Source: Hyphomicrobiales bacterium
GTDB taxonomy: Bacteria > Pseudomonadota > Alphaproteobacteria > Rhizobiales > Aestuariivirgaceae
Length of the DNA stretch: 14,314 bases
Assembly: GCA_012032065.1 (NCBI GenBank)
Contig: JAAURV010000047.1
Location: 1 to 14,314, forward strand
Reading direction: 5' to 3'
This document shows, in pieces, positions 7,409-14,314 of the stretch. The first letter of the stretch is position 1; the number at the start of each line of letters is the position of its first letter. The position numbers and the translations under genes are program-made. The notes under the pieces are model-generated. The model did not search any database and was not told the DNA's origin. It saw nothing but the letters and a program-made list of their open reading frames with translations.

Positions 7409-7774
7409 ATGATGATTCGTGGCACCCCGGCTCACCTCAAACCCGAAACCTCGGCCACCCGCTTCTGGTATTGGCACGGGGCTTCGGGCGGCAAATACAT
7501 CCATTCCGTCTATCCGGCGGGCCGCTGCCCGCCCCTTCCCGGCGCGGTCTATGTGGCAGTCAAGAATTTCCGGGGCCTGCGCATGGCGCTTGGCGTCGGG
7601 CGTTTCGAACCCGTCTGGGATGTGGACGGCACGGCCTCCTTGCCGCCGGGAACCGACGAGGTTCACGTCCATCTGATCGCCCGCAACGATGCAGACGCCT
7701 GCCGCATCCTCAACGATCTGACCGCCGGGCTGTACGAGGATGACTCCGCTCAGGCCGGAAGGCTCGCCGCCTGA
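7409..7774 (+). CDS. Conserved small protein of unknown function, probably SOS-regulated
   Basis: The product is 121 residues with no signal peptide or membrane helix and is probably cytosolic. I do not recognise a characterised domain. The sequence is rich in Trp, Tyr and Gly in its first half (RFWYWHGASGGKYIHSVYP, about 18-36), followed by a CPPLPGAVYVAV strand region (40-51), LGVGRFEPVWD (61-71) and a DEVHVHLIARND segment (83-94) with a short C-terminal helix. It resembles small hypothetical proteins I recall from Rhizobiales. ATG 7409 is preferred (7412 is an immediate alternative), because the GTG at 7391 lies upstream of the predicted transcription start. There is no Shine-Dalgarno sequence, which fits a leaderless message. 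Its own TTGACA/TATATA promoter overlaps a LexA box, suggesting induction by DNA damage. The 3' end overlaps chaC tail to tail by 25 bases. Confidence 0.8.
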   Translation: MMIRGTPAHLKPETSATRFWYWHGASGGKYIHSVYPAGRCPPLPGAVYVAVKNFRGLRMALGVGRFEPVWDVDGTASLPPGTDEVHVHLIARNDADACRILNDLTAGLYEDDSAQAGRLAA

Positions 7775-8301
7775 GCGCGAAGCTTCAAACCGACCGCTTC
7801 GAGAACCGGATCGGTAATGCGCATCTCGCGCAGATGCGCGAGCGTGTTGAGCACATAGTCGTCGTTGCGGCCTGACTTGCCCTCGCATTCCATCACGATC
7901 TCCGCCAACCTTTCCACCGGCAACTTCCCCGCATATTGCCGGTGCGCGCGGTCCACCGCATAGGTGACCGCAGGCACCGCCTCCCCGTTTCCCCGCAACC
8001 GCACCTTCGCTTCGATCTCGCGATACACCATGGTCACCTGCTCGCGCTCGCGAAGATAGGAAAGCGTCTCGTCCCACTTCCCCGGATCGATCTTGAACGC
8101 CATGCCGAGGCAAGCGCCGCCACGGTCGAGACCCAGGACGAGTCCCGGCCGCTCCGGCGTTCCCCGATGAACCCACGAATAGACGCAAAGCGCGCGGTGA
8201 AACCCGTGAATGAGGGCAGGAACCGCCTCCTGATAAGCAAACCCGGGCCGCCACATGAGCGACCCATAGCCAAACACCCAGCGCTGTTGCACACTTGCCA
8301 T
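7750..8301 (-). CDS. chaC: ChaC-like gamma-glutamylcyclotransferase
   Basis: ChaC enzymes cleave glutathione to 5-oxoproline and Cys-Gly in the cytosol. The 183-residue product starts with the substrate-binding VFGYGSLMWRPGF motif (9-21) and contains GFHRALCVYSWVHRGTPERPGLVLGLD (33-59, listed in part) and the REREQVTMVYRE block, where E87 is the likely catalytic acid by comparison with E. coli ChaC. A DDYVLNTLAHL motif (147-157) is also typical. Two tandem ATGs (8304 and 8301) can start it; residue numbers use 8301. The gene converges with and overlaps the upstream-encoded small SOS-type gene, and is divergent from the DUF2125 gene with a gap of only about 33 bases. Glutathione specificity is inferred from the ChaC subfamily, not proved. 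Confidence 0.9.
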   Translation of the reverse strand: MASVQQRWVFGYGSLMWRPGFAYQEAVPALIHGFHRALCVYSWVHRGTPERPGLVLGLDRGGACLGMAFKIDPGKWDETLSYLREREQVTMVYREIEAKVRLRGNGEAVPAVTYAVDRAHRQYAGKLPVERLAEIVMECEGKSGRNDDYVLNTLAHLREMRITDPVLEAVGLKLRAQAASLPA

Positions 8302-8337
8302 CATGCATTCTTTAGCGAAGCGAATCCCCAATCGGCA

Positions 8338-9294
8338 ATGACCGGCAGTCCGAGCAAACCCTGGAAAATTTTTCTGCCGCTCGGCGCCGTTCTGCTCCTC
8401 GCGGCCCTATGGTCCATCTACTGGTTCGCCGCCTCCAGCTTTGCCCGCGGCACTTTCGATCAGGAACGCGCGCGCCTTTCCGCGCAAGGCGTGAAATTTA
8501 CCTGCGGCGACGAAAGCTGGGGCGGATTTCCATTCCGTTTCGAATGGAGCTGCGACTCACTCTCAATCGATGCCCCATCCGGCCACGCCGAAAGCACGCG
8601 TTTGCGCGCCGTAACCCTCGCCTACAATCCAACTCACGTCTTGATCTTTCTCGATGGTCCAACTTCCGCATCGGCAGCAGGCGCGTCTTTCGCAGCAAAC
8701 GTGCCGGGCCAGATCGTCGCAAGTCTCGAAAGCTTGGCGGGAAACAACCCACGATTCTCAGTCGACATCCCGGCGGCAAGCGCTGGGGAGCTCGGCAAGG
8801 CTTCCCGCATCCTGCTCCATGGCCGCATCGAGGAAGGCAAAATCGAGTTCGCCGCCGAAGCCCAGTCGGTTTCCGTAAACCTGGCAGGTCATTCGCCAAT
8901 CGACAGTTTGGACATCGCATTCCTGGCAAGCACACCCGGCGATCTTGCAACGTTCGGTCATCTGCCATCCGACCTGCAAGAAGGCCGCGCCAAGGTGACA
9001 ATCGAACAACTCCGCCTCAAATCCGGAACCATGAATGCAAGCGGCAATGGCACATTCGGCCTCGATGCCAATCGCCGGATCGCAGGCAGCTTTTCCGCCG
9101 AGACCGACGACATCGACCGTCTGCTCGCTGTCCTCGCGTCCATCATCCCGATGAAAGACAGCGATCGCGCCATGATCCGCAACATGCTGGCAGGCCCTGA
9201 AACGCCCGCACCCGCCAAGGCGACCTTCACGGCGAAAGATGGCGCACTCTATTGGGGTGCAATCCCCGTCGGTCTTCTCGAACCGGTCTACTGA
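8338..9294 (+). CDS. DUF2125 family envelope protein
   Basis: This 318-residue protein has one N-terminal membrane anchor (about 10-31, hydrophobic with flanking Lys) and a long periplasmic domain. The conserved DUF2125 opening is visible: FDQERARLSAQGVKFTCGDE, then WGGFPFRFEWSC (61-72). The remainder alternates short polar and aliphatic stretches with repeated beta-strand character, like AsmA- or LolA-like beta structures, but no catalytic motif is seen. ATG 8338 directly precedes the signal anchor. The stop (9292-9294) abuts the tyrC stop (9295-9297) with no intergenic base, so the two genes converge. Its position beside chaC and tyrC is, as I recall, conserved in Rhizobiales. Function is unknown. 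Confidence 0.85.
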   Translation: MTGSPSKPWKIFLPLGAVLLLAALWSIYWFAASSFARGTFDQERARLSAQGVKFTCGDESWGGFPFRFEWSCDSLSIDAPSGHAESTRLRAVTLAYNPTHVLIFLDGPTSASAAGASFAANVPGQIVASLESLAGNNPRFSVDIPAASAGELGKASRILLHGRIEEGKIEFAAEAQSVSVNLAGHSPIDSLDIAFLASTPGDLATFGHLPSDLQEGRAKVTIEQLRLKSGTMNASGNGTFGLDANRRIAGSFSAETDDIDRLLAVLASIIPMKDSDRAMIRNMLAGPETPAPAKATFTAKDGALYWGAIPVGLLEPVY

Positions 9295-10216
9295 TCAGGT
9301 CTTCTTATGATCGCGCCCGAAGTCCGGCGCCGCCGTGTCCTGCCCCGCCGCGATGATACCGCGCCTGATGCCGCGCGAGCGGGTGAAGAGATTGAACAGC
9401 GTCTCGCCATCACCCCAGCGGATCGCTTTCTGCAACACCGACAAATCCTCCGAAAATCGCCCAAGCATCTCAAGCACCGCCTCGCGGTTGTTGAGAAACA
9501 CGTCACGCCACATGGTTGGATCGGACGCCGCGATGCGTGTGAAATCACGGAAGCCGCCGGCTGAGTACTTGATCACTTCCGAGTCGGTCACCGTTTCGAG
9601 ATCGGCTGCCGTCAGCACAGTGTTATAAGCGATGAGATGCGGCAGATGACTTGTGATCGCCAGAACCATGTCGTGGTGCTCCGGCGTCATGGTTTCGACA
9701 TTCGATCCGCACTCGCGCCAGAATGCCGACAATTTCGCGACCGCCTTCGGATCGCTTTCCGGCAGCGGCGTCAGGATGCACCAGCGCCCTGTGAAGATTT
9801 CGGCAAAACCCGACTCGGCCCCGATTGTTCCGTGCCAGCGATCGGATGGCCCGGAACGAAATGAGCGCCGTCGGGCACATGCGGCCCAACATCGCGCACG
9901 ACCGATCCCTTTACCGAACCAACATCGGTGAGAATCGAACCCGGTTCCAGCGCTGGTCCGAATTCCGCCGCAATCGCCCCGCATTGGCGCTGACCGGCAC
10001 ACACAGGATCACGAGATCGGCGCCACGCACGGCAGCGGCTGCGTTCTCGTGCATGCTGTGAACCAGCTCGAGTTCCACGGCCCTCTTTCGCGTCGCCCCG
10101 CTTTTCGCATAGCCCGCGATATGGCCACACAGTCCTTCGCGCCGCATCACATGGCTGAGCGATGAACCGATAAGCCCGAGCCCGATCAGCGCCACGCGGC
10201 CGAACATGGCGCTCAT
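9295..10216 (-). CDS. tyrC: Prephenate/cyclohexadienyl dehydrogenase, TyrA/TyrC type (two frameshifts)
   Basis: This enzyme performs the NAD(P)-dependent oxidative decarboxylation of prephenate or arogenate towards tyrosine. The conceptual protein has about 307 residues. An N-terminal Rossmann fold carries GLGLIG (12-17), then the second strand DLVILCVPV, LTDVGSVKG, the prephenate-binding GHPIAGTEQSGP and the C-terminal helical part with SHLPHLIAYN and a DPTMWRDVFLNN motif. Coding moves between three frames: one apparent missing base (or two extra) at the CCCC run 9977-9980, and one missing base at the CCCC run 9819-9822. Correcting both gives a normal family member. ATG 10216 overlaps the hisC stop as ATGA; ATG 10207 is an alternative. 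It is the last gene of the chorismate mutase-hisC-tyrC operon. Preference for prephenate versus arogenate cannot be read from the sequence. Confidence 0.9.
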
Positions 10217-11295
10217 GCAAGAAAATCCTTGAGCGCCGCGACGACTGCGCGGTTTCCTTCCTCGGTGCCTACCGAGAGTCTCAGGCAATCGGGAAGCCCG
10301 TAGGCTTCCATGCGGCGCAGCACCAATCCGCGCGACGACAGGAACTCATCCGCCGCCGGCGCTCTGTCTTTGCTGAAATGGATCAGCAGAAAATTGCCGG
10401 CACTTGGCGTCACTTCCAGGCCAAGCGCCGATATTTCCTTGGTCAGCCACGCGAGCCACGTCTCGTTATGCGCCACCGACTTATCGACAAAGGCGAGATC
10501 GGCAATGGCGGCCGCGCCCGCGGCCATGGCGGGCGCACTCACGTTGAAGGGGCCGCGCACCCGGTTCAGCACATCGGCGACATGCGCCGGGCAGTAGGCC
10601 CAGCCGAGACGCAATGCCGCGAGCCCGTAAATCTTCGAGAACGTCCGCGTCATCACGACATTGTCAAACGTCGAAACAAGCTCCACGCCCGGCTCATAGT
10701 CGTTCCGCCGTACATACTCGGCATATGCCGCGTCGAGCACCAGCAGCGCATCCCTAGGCAATCCCGCATGCAGACGCCTCACTTCCGAAGCGGAGATGTA
10801 GGTTCCCGTCGGATTGTTCGGATTGGCGAGAAACACCATTTTCGTCCGTGGGCTTATGGATGCAAGAATGGCATCGGCGCTGGACGTGTAAACACGCTCC
10901 TCCGCCACCACCGCCTTCGCGCCGTTGCTGGCGATGACAATCGGATACACAAGAAATCCGTACTGCGAATGGATCGCCTCATCTCCCGGCTGCAAGTAGG
11001 CGTGGGCAAGAAGCTGCAGCAACTCGTCCGAACCCGCGCCGCACACGATATGATCGGCATTGAGCCCGTACCGGTTTGCGATGGCGGTTCGAAGCGTTTG
11101 GGCCGAACCATCCGGATAGAGAGCAAGCGAATCCGCCGCCGCGCGAAAAGCGTCCGCCGCCTTCGGACTTGCGCCCAGCGGCGACTCGTTCGACGACAAT
11201 TTGAATACCTTGGCCCCCTTGGCCCCGCTTTTTCCCGGCACATACGCCGCGATGTCGAGAATCCCCGGCTTCGGCGCCGGCCGCGCGGCGCTCAT
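10213..11295 (-). CDS. hisC: Histidinol-phosphate/aromatic aminotransferase HisC
   Basis: This PLP-dependent class II-type aminotransferase has 360 residues, the normal length for HisC. Motifs are SSNESPLGASP (34-44), YPDG (60-63), CGAGSDELL (85-93), NPNNPTG (158-164), DAAYAEY (188-194), the PLP lysine in TRTFSKIYGLAALRLGW (K221) and a C-terminal RLSVGT. It is translationally coupled on both sides: its ATG overlaps the chorismate mutase stop and its stop overlaps the tyrC ATG, both as ATGA. Because it sits between chorismate mutase and prephenate dehydrogenase, this copy probably transaminates aromatic keto acids (phenylpyruvate or 4-hydroxyphenylpyruvate) in addition to, or instead of, imidazole-acetol phosphate. 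That substrate choice is inferred from context only. Confidence 0.93.
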   Translation of the reverse strand: MSAARPAPKPGILDIAAYVPGKSGAKGAKVFKLSSNESPLGASPKAADAFRAAADSLALYPDGSAQTLRTAIANRYGLNADHIVCGAGSDELLQLLAHAYLQPGDEAIHSQYGFLVYPIVIASNGAKAVVAEERVYTSSADAILASISPRTKMVFLANPNNPTGTYISASEVRRLHAGLPRDALLVLDAAYAEYVRRNDYEPGVELVSTFDNVVMTRTFSKIYGLAALRLGWAYCPAHVADVLNRVRGPFNVSAPAMAAGAAAIADLAFVDKSVAHNETWLAWLTKEISALGLEVTPSAGNFLLIHFSKDRAPAADEFLSSRGLVLRRMEAYGLPDCLRLSVGTEEGNRAVVAALKDFLA

Positions 11296-12083
11296 GACCG
11301 CGCTCCTATGGGGCTCGGGAAATTCCCCACAACCTTGATGCCGAGCGAGGCATTGGACCGCCCCAGGCCAACCAGCGGGCTTTCGTGTTCCGAAAGGAAA
11401 CCGGGCAAACACGACACGCGCCGGTTCCCAGACTTGATCTGCCAGGCCGGCTTCGGCGCGAAGTCGCGCGGCAATTGGCCATCGGTGATGATGAGCGTTT
11501 GATCGTCGCCTGTCGCTTCGGCCCGGGCATTGCCGAAAATCAGAAGCTTCGGCGATTCTTCGTCGCGCAATACCGGCAGCACGCCGATTACCTGCGCGCG
11601 CCCGCCTTGCCCCTCCAGAAACGGTTCCACCCAGGGAGAGTCTGGCTCGACGATGCAAAGATCGCCCGGAGCCGCATTCACTTGCAGCAGAGCCTGCCCC
11701 TCATCCTTGCATTCTTCGACCGCCGCTGGCCCGAAGTGATCGCGGATGCGCAACCTCAAGCCCACGGAAGAATTCAGGCGCCTGCTCACATGGATGGTAA
11801 GCGGCGCCTGCGCCAATGTCGACGCCGACAAGATCGCCCGCCAGATGCGCAGCACCAGATCGGAGGAGAGTTGCCCCTCTGCCCGCTTCACCAGCCGCCT
11901 CAAGATTTCCGCCTCGCGCGCGGGCCTGATCGGCAAGGCGGTGGCCGCCGACGACTTCGCAATCCTCACCTGCTCCGTTGCTGCGAAACGCCGCTCCAGA
12001 AGCTCGATCAGCCCGTCGTCGATTTCATCGATCTCGCGCCGGATTTCCGCCAGAGGCGTGTCCTGTCCGCTAAATCCGGTCAT
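11292..12083 (-). CDS. Chorismate mutase (AroQ type) with C-terminal prephenate-dehydratase-like domain
   Basis: Chorismate mutase rearranges chorismate to prephenate, the branch point to Phe and Tyr. The 263-residue protein has an N-terminal AroQ helical domain (about 9-90): LAEIRREIDEIDDGLIELLE with the active-site Arg region, RRFAATEQV, and IRPAREAEILRRL. The C-terminal 170 residues loosely resemble the prephenate dehydratase/periplasmic-binding fold: a region VIGVLPVLRDEESPKLLIFG followed by DDQTLIITDG recalls the RFLVIG and DKTSL segments of PheA. The usual catalytic TRF is not present, so the domain is probably not an active dehydratase. It is the first gene of an ATGA-coupled operon with hisC and tyrC, supplying prephenate directly to the TyrC step. 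Start ATG 12083 has only a weak ribosome site (GCGGG). Confidence 0.87.
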   Translation of the reverse strand: MTGFSGQDTPLAEIRREIDEIDDGLIELLERRFAATEQVRIAKSSAATALPIRPAREAEILRRLVKRAEGQLSSDLVLRIWRAILSASTLAQAPLTIHVSRRLNSSVGLRLRIRDHFGPAAVEECKDEGQALLQVNAAPGDLCIVEPDSPWVEPFLEGQGGRAQVIGVLPVLRDEESPKLLIFGNARAEATGDDQTLIITDGQLPRDFAPKPAWQIKSGNRRVSCLPGFLSEHESPLVGLGRSNASLGIKVVGNFPSPIGARS

Positions 12084-12102
12084 CCCGCAACTCGTTCACT
12101 AT

Positions 12103-12114
12103 CCGAAATTTCGG
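12103..12114. repeat. Perfect 12-base palindrome upstream of chorismate mutase
   Basis: CCGAAATTTCGG is its own reverse complement. It lies about 20 bases before the chorismate mutase ATG and just downstream of the possible promoter, a place suited to a repressor operator. No regulator can be named. Confidence 0.35.
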
Positions 12115-12117
12115 CCC

Positions 12118-12145
12118 TTCATAGGGATTTAAGCCGGAAAAGCAA
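12118..12145 (-). promoter_or_regulatory. Possible promoter of the chorismate mutase-hisC-tyrC operon
   Basis: On the minus strand TTGCTT (12145-12140) is followed after 16 bases by TATGAA (12123-12118), each matching the sigma70 consensus at four of six positions. The 71-base gap after the methyltransferase gene is the only space for an operon promoter. Weak on its own. Confidence 0.3.
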
Positions 12146-12154
12146 ATGCCTTGG

Positions 12155-12881
12155 TCAGCCTTTCGAGGAAGGCTGGGGCGCCGGCAGCAGCGCCGGTTTG
12201 AGCCGGGGAACCAGGCGGCGGGCGCGTTTTCCCGAGGAGAACGCATAAACCTGTTTCACCGCTTCGACGATGATGACGCCGGAGAATCGTGGCATCATCC
12301 ATTTGCCCATCCGCTCCAGCCCGGGCGCCGCCGACACGGCAAACTTCCGATTGATCGGCGGCATGTAAAGCGCCTGAGACCAGGACACCGCGGTGAATTT
12401 AGCGTCTTTCAAAAGCCGCAAGAGCTGCGAGCGCGAAAACGGCTGGCCGGAGCCAAAGGGCGAGGATTCGAAATTCGCCCACAGCCCGCGCCGGTTCGGC
12501 ACCACGAGAACAAGCCTTCCCTGTGGCGCCAGCACCCGCCAGACTTCGGCCAGCATATCGGCCGGATTGTCGCTCACCTCCAGCGCGTGAATGACCAGCG
12601 CAACATCCACCATGCTTTCGAGCAGCGGCAGATCGAACTCGTCGACTAGCGCGGAAGCGGCTGGACCTTGCTCAGGCCAATGCGTGACGCCTTGCCGCGC
12701 CGGCATGAAGGCGCAGCACCGAGGCCTCCCCTGGCGGAGACAAATAGGGGACGGCATAACCGAGGCCCATCACGCACGCCCCCTGCCCGATGCCAATGGG
12801 CGGCAGCCGTTCCGCGATCATCCGGCGCGTGACACGGCCAATACGGCTCGCGTAGAATTCCCGAAGCTCGACAACATCCAT
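12155..12881 (-). CDS. Class I SAM-dependent methyltransferase, MetW-like (frameshift near 12713)
   Basis: This is a predicted cytosolic S-adenosylmethionine-dependent methyltransferase of the methyltransferase_11 group. The conceptual protein has about 241 residues. The N-terminus DVVELREFYAS is typical of a conserved rhizobial family; VMGLGYAVPYL (about 38-47) occupies the SAM-binding motif I position; after the break come AFMPARQGVTHWP, LVIHALEVSDNPADMLAEVWRVL (motif II/III region, about 23 residues of which the core is ALEVSDNP) and LVVPNRRGLWA. The frame changes after SVL, explained by one extra base (or two missing) in the GCGC at about 12711-12714. ATG 12881 fits family starts; GTG 12917 would add 12 residues. 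It is divergent from gloB with 65 bases between. The substrate is unknown. Confidence 0.85.
12156..12175 (-). terminator. Hairpin at the 3' end of the methyltransferase gene, terminator-like
   Basis: CAGCCTT and AAGGCTG form seven-base arms around a six-base loop. On the minus strand the hairpin ends at the stop codon and is followed by a modest T-rich patch (TTTGCTTTTCC), so termination would be weak. The arms are inside the last codons. Confidence 0.3.
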
Positions 12882-12946
12882 GCCGTGAAAGATAGTCGCT
12901 CGAACGGCAGTGGTCACCCCTCAATTCCGGAAAGGTCAGCATCCCC

Positions 12947-13716
12947 GTGCCCCACCTCGACATGCATCAGTTCATCTGCCGCTCGGACAATTACGGCGTC
13001 ATCGTTCACGACCACAGAACCGGAGCCACCGCCACGATCGACGCGCCCGATGCCGCGGCCATCGAGAAGGAGCTGAAGCGCAAGGGCTGGCAACTCACTC
13101 ATATTTTCACCACCCACCATCACGGCGATCACGTCGAAGGAAACCTTGCGCTGAAAGAACTCTACGGCTGCCGCATCATGGCCCCAAGGCCGAGGCCGCG
13201 AAGATTCCCGGTATCGATCAGCAGGTGGCAGGCGGCGACACATTCCAGTGGGCCCATCGCACCGTTAAGGTCTACGATTGCCCCGGCCACACGGCGGGCC
13301 ACATTGCCTACCACATTCCCGAAGATCATTCGATTTTCGCAGGCGACACGCTCTTCGCCATGGGTTGTGGCCGTGTGTTCGAAGGCACAATGGCGGATAT
13401 GTGGGGCTCGCTGGACCAGTTCCGCAAGCTGAAGCCGCACACCTTTGTGTACTGCGGCCATGAGTACACGGAAGCGAACGCCAAGTTCGCGCTGTCGGTG
13501 GAGCCCGGAAACAGAAAGCTGCAGCAGCGTTCGATCGTCATCCACAATCAGCGCGCCAAGGGCGAGATGACCTGCCCGACGACGATCGGCCAGGAACTCG
13601 ATACCAATCCATTCCTGCGCCCCGACAGCGCCGAGATCCGCAAGAACCTCGGCATGGAAAATGCCACCGATGCTGAAGTCTTCGCGGAACTGCGCGAGCG
13701 CAAGAACAAGTCCTGA
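12947..13716 (+). CDS. gloB: Hydroxyacylglutathione hydrolase (glyoxalase II) (frameshift near 13185)
   Basis: Glyoxalase II hydrolyses S-lactoylglutathione to D-lactate and glutathione, completing methylglyoxal detoxification in the cytosol. The conceptual protein has about 256 residues, the standard length. The metallo-beta-lactamase ligands are in place: THHHGDH (56-62), the third histidine in PGHTAGH, the bridging Asp in GDTLFAMGCGR and the last histidine in the YCGHEYTEAN motif. The GloB-specific C-terminal domain follows, ending FAELRERKNKS. The frame breaks after RIMAP at the CCCC run 13182-13185; one missing base restores KAEAAKIPGID. GTG 12947 is preferred, giving the family's short lead before MHQFICRSDNYG; ATG 12962 is an alternative. 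GGAAAGG (12929-12935) may serve as a ribosome site. It is followed 13 bases later by a HAD gene in the same direction. Confidence 0.92.
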
Positions 13717-13729
13717 GGACGGAGCGCCA

Positions 13730-14314
13730 ATGAAACTGCAAGACTTCAAAGCCCTGACATTCGACTGCTACGGCACACTGATCGATTGGGAAAGCGGCAT
13801 GATCGCAGCGCTTGAGCCGCTCACAAGGCGCGTGAAGCGCAGCCTTTCCCGCGACGATATTCTCGAAGCCCATGCCCGCCATGAATCAACGCAGCAACTG
13901 CAAACGCCCGCGATGAAGTACAGCGAACTTCTCGCCATCGTTCACAAGCGGCTCGCCGAGGAATGGGGCGCTGCAGCGTCCTGGCAGGAAAGCGAGGCAT
14001 ATGGAAACGCGGTGAAGGACTGGCCGGCGTTTCCGGATTCGGCGGAAGCCCTTGCCTACCTCAAGCAACACTACAGGCTGATCATCCTCTCCAATGTCGA
14101 CAACGCGAGTTTCGCTCACAGCAACAAAAAGCTCGGCATTTCATTCGATGCGATCTACACCGCGCAGGATATCGGCGCCTATAAACCTCAGATCGCAACT
14201 TCGAATACATGATCGGAAGGCTTCAGAGCCTCGGCATCGGCAAGAGCGAGATTTTGCACACCGCCGAGAGCCTGTTTCACGATCACGTGCCAGCCAACCG
14301 GCATGGCTTGGCGA
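13730..14314 (+). CDS. HAD-superfamily hydrolase, haloacid dehalogenase type II-like, partial (frameshift near 14187)
   Basis: A hydrolase of the haloacid dehalogenase superfamily, cut by the right edge of the window. Motif I is FDCYGTLIDWESG (11-23) with D12 as nucleophile; the residue two positions later is Tyr instead of the Asp used by phosphatases, as in 2-haloacid dehalogenases. Motif II SNVD starts at S121, and K152 in GAYKP is motif III. The frame runs into a stop at 14210-14212. One missing base at about 14186-14187 restores SDRNFEYMIGRLQSLGIG and the expected HTAESLFHDHVPA segment (14264 onward), which continues open to the window end. Start ATG 13730 has GGAG five bases upstream. 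The dehalogenase label is a family-level prediction; many such proteins act on other substrates. Confidence 0.85.

Noticed and set aside
10378..11502. Long plus-strand open frame (374 codons) opposite hisC
   Set aside because: Arg/His-rich translation with no family similarity; hisC on the other strand is complete with its PLP lysine and coupled starts.

Overview
The window is GC-rich chromosomal DNA from an alphaproteobacterium, most likely of the Hyphomicrobiales (Rhizobiales) type. The evidence is gene content and order: hpt, a zinc-ribbon/DUF3426 protein, ftsE-ftsX-plsC, a class II ribonucleotide reductase, chaC/DUF2125 beside tyrC-hisC-chorismate mutase, and a MetW-like methyltransferase divergent from gloB. 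Two candidate operators of alphaproteobacterial type, a CtrA box and a LexA box, agree with this. No rRNA, tRNA, CRISPR array, insertion sequence or phage gene was seen.

Layout. 1-760: the C-terminal part of a gluconokinase (minus strand) abuts the C-terminal part of a DUF4175/TIGR02302 protein (plus strand). Both lack their N-terminal part at the same point (about 446-466), so this is a rearrangement or assembly junction. 853-1434: a two-gene DUF433/DUF5615 toxin-antitoxin-like cassette with its own likely promoter. 1441-2696 (minus): hpt and a DUF3426 membrane protein with an ATGA overlap. 2697-2821: divergent regulatory region with a TTAA-N7-TTAA (CtrA-type) site. 2822-5099 (plus): ftsE, ftsX and plsC, translationally coupled by 4-base overlaps. 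5144-7377: nrdJ, a B12-dependent ribonucleotide reductase. 7374-7774: a strong sigma70-like promoter with an exact LexA box (GTTC-N7-GTTC) driving a small gene of unknown function whose transcript is predicted to be leaderless. 7750-8301 (minus): chaC. 8338-9294: DUF2125 protein. 9295-12083 (minus): an aromatic amino-acid cluster, chorismate mutase, hisC and tyrC, each overlapping the next by ATGA. 12155-12881 (minus): methyltransferase, divergent from gloB (12947-13716), which is followed by a HAD-family hydrolase that runs off the right edge.

The genes are mostly housekeeping: purine salvage, divisome ABC system, phospholipid synthesis, dNTP synthesis, Tyr/Phe synthesis and glutathione turnover/detoxification. 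Seven otherwise well-conserved genes carry eight short indels (ftsX, plsC, nrdJ, tyrC twice, methyltransferase, gloB, HAD). All are explained by single-base changes, and four lie at CCCC runs. This points to residual sequencing error in a draft or metagenomic long-read assembly rather than gene decay. Coordinates of these genes are given across the frameshifts. The points most worth follow-up are the SOS-type promoter on the uncharacterised small gene, the CtrA-type site at ftsE, and the double-truncation junction at the left edge. I did not see an undescribed multi-gene system.
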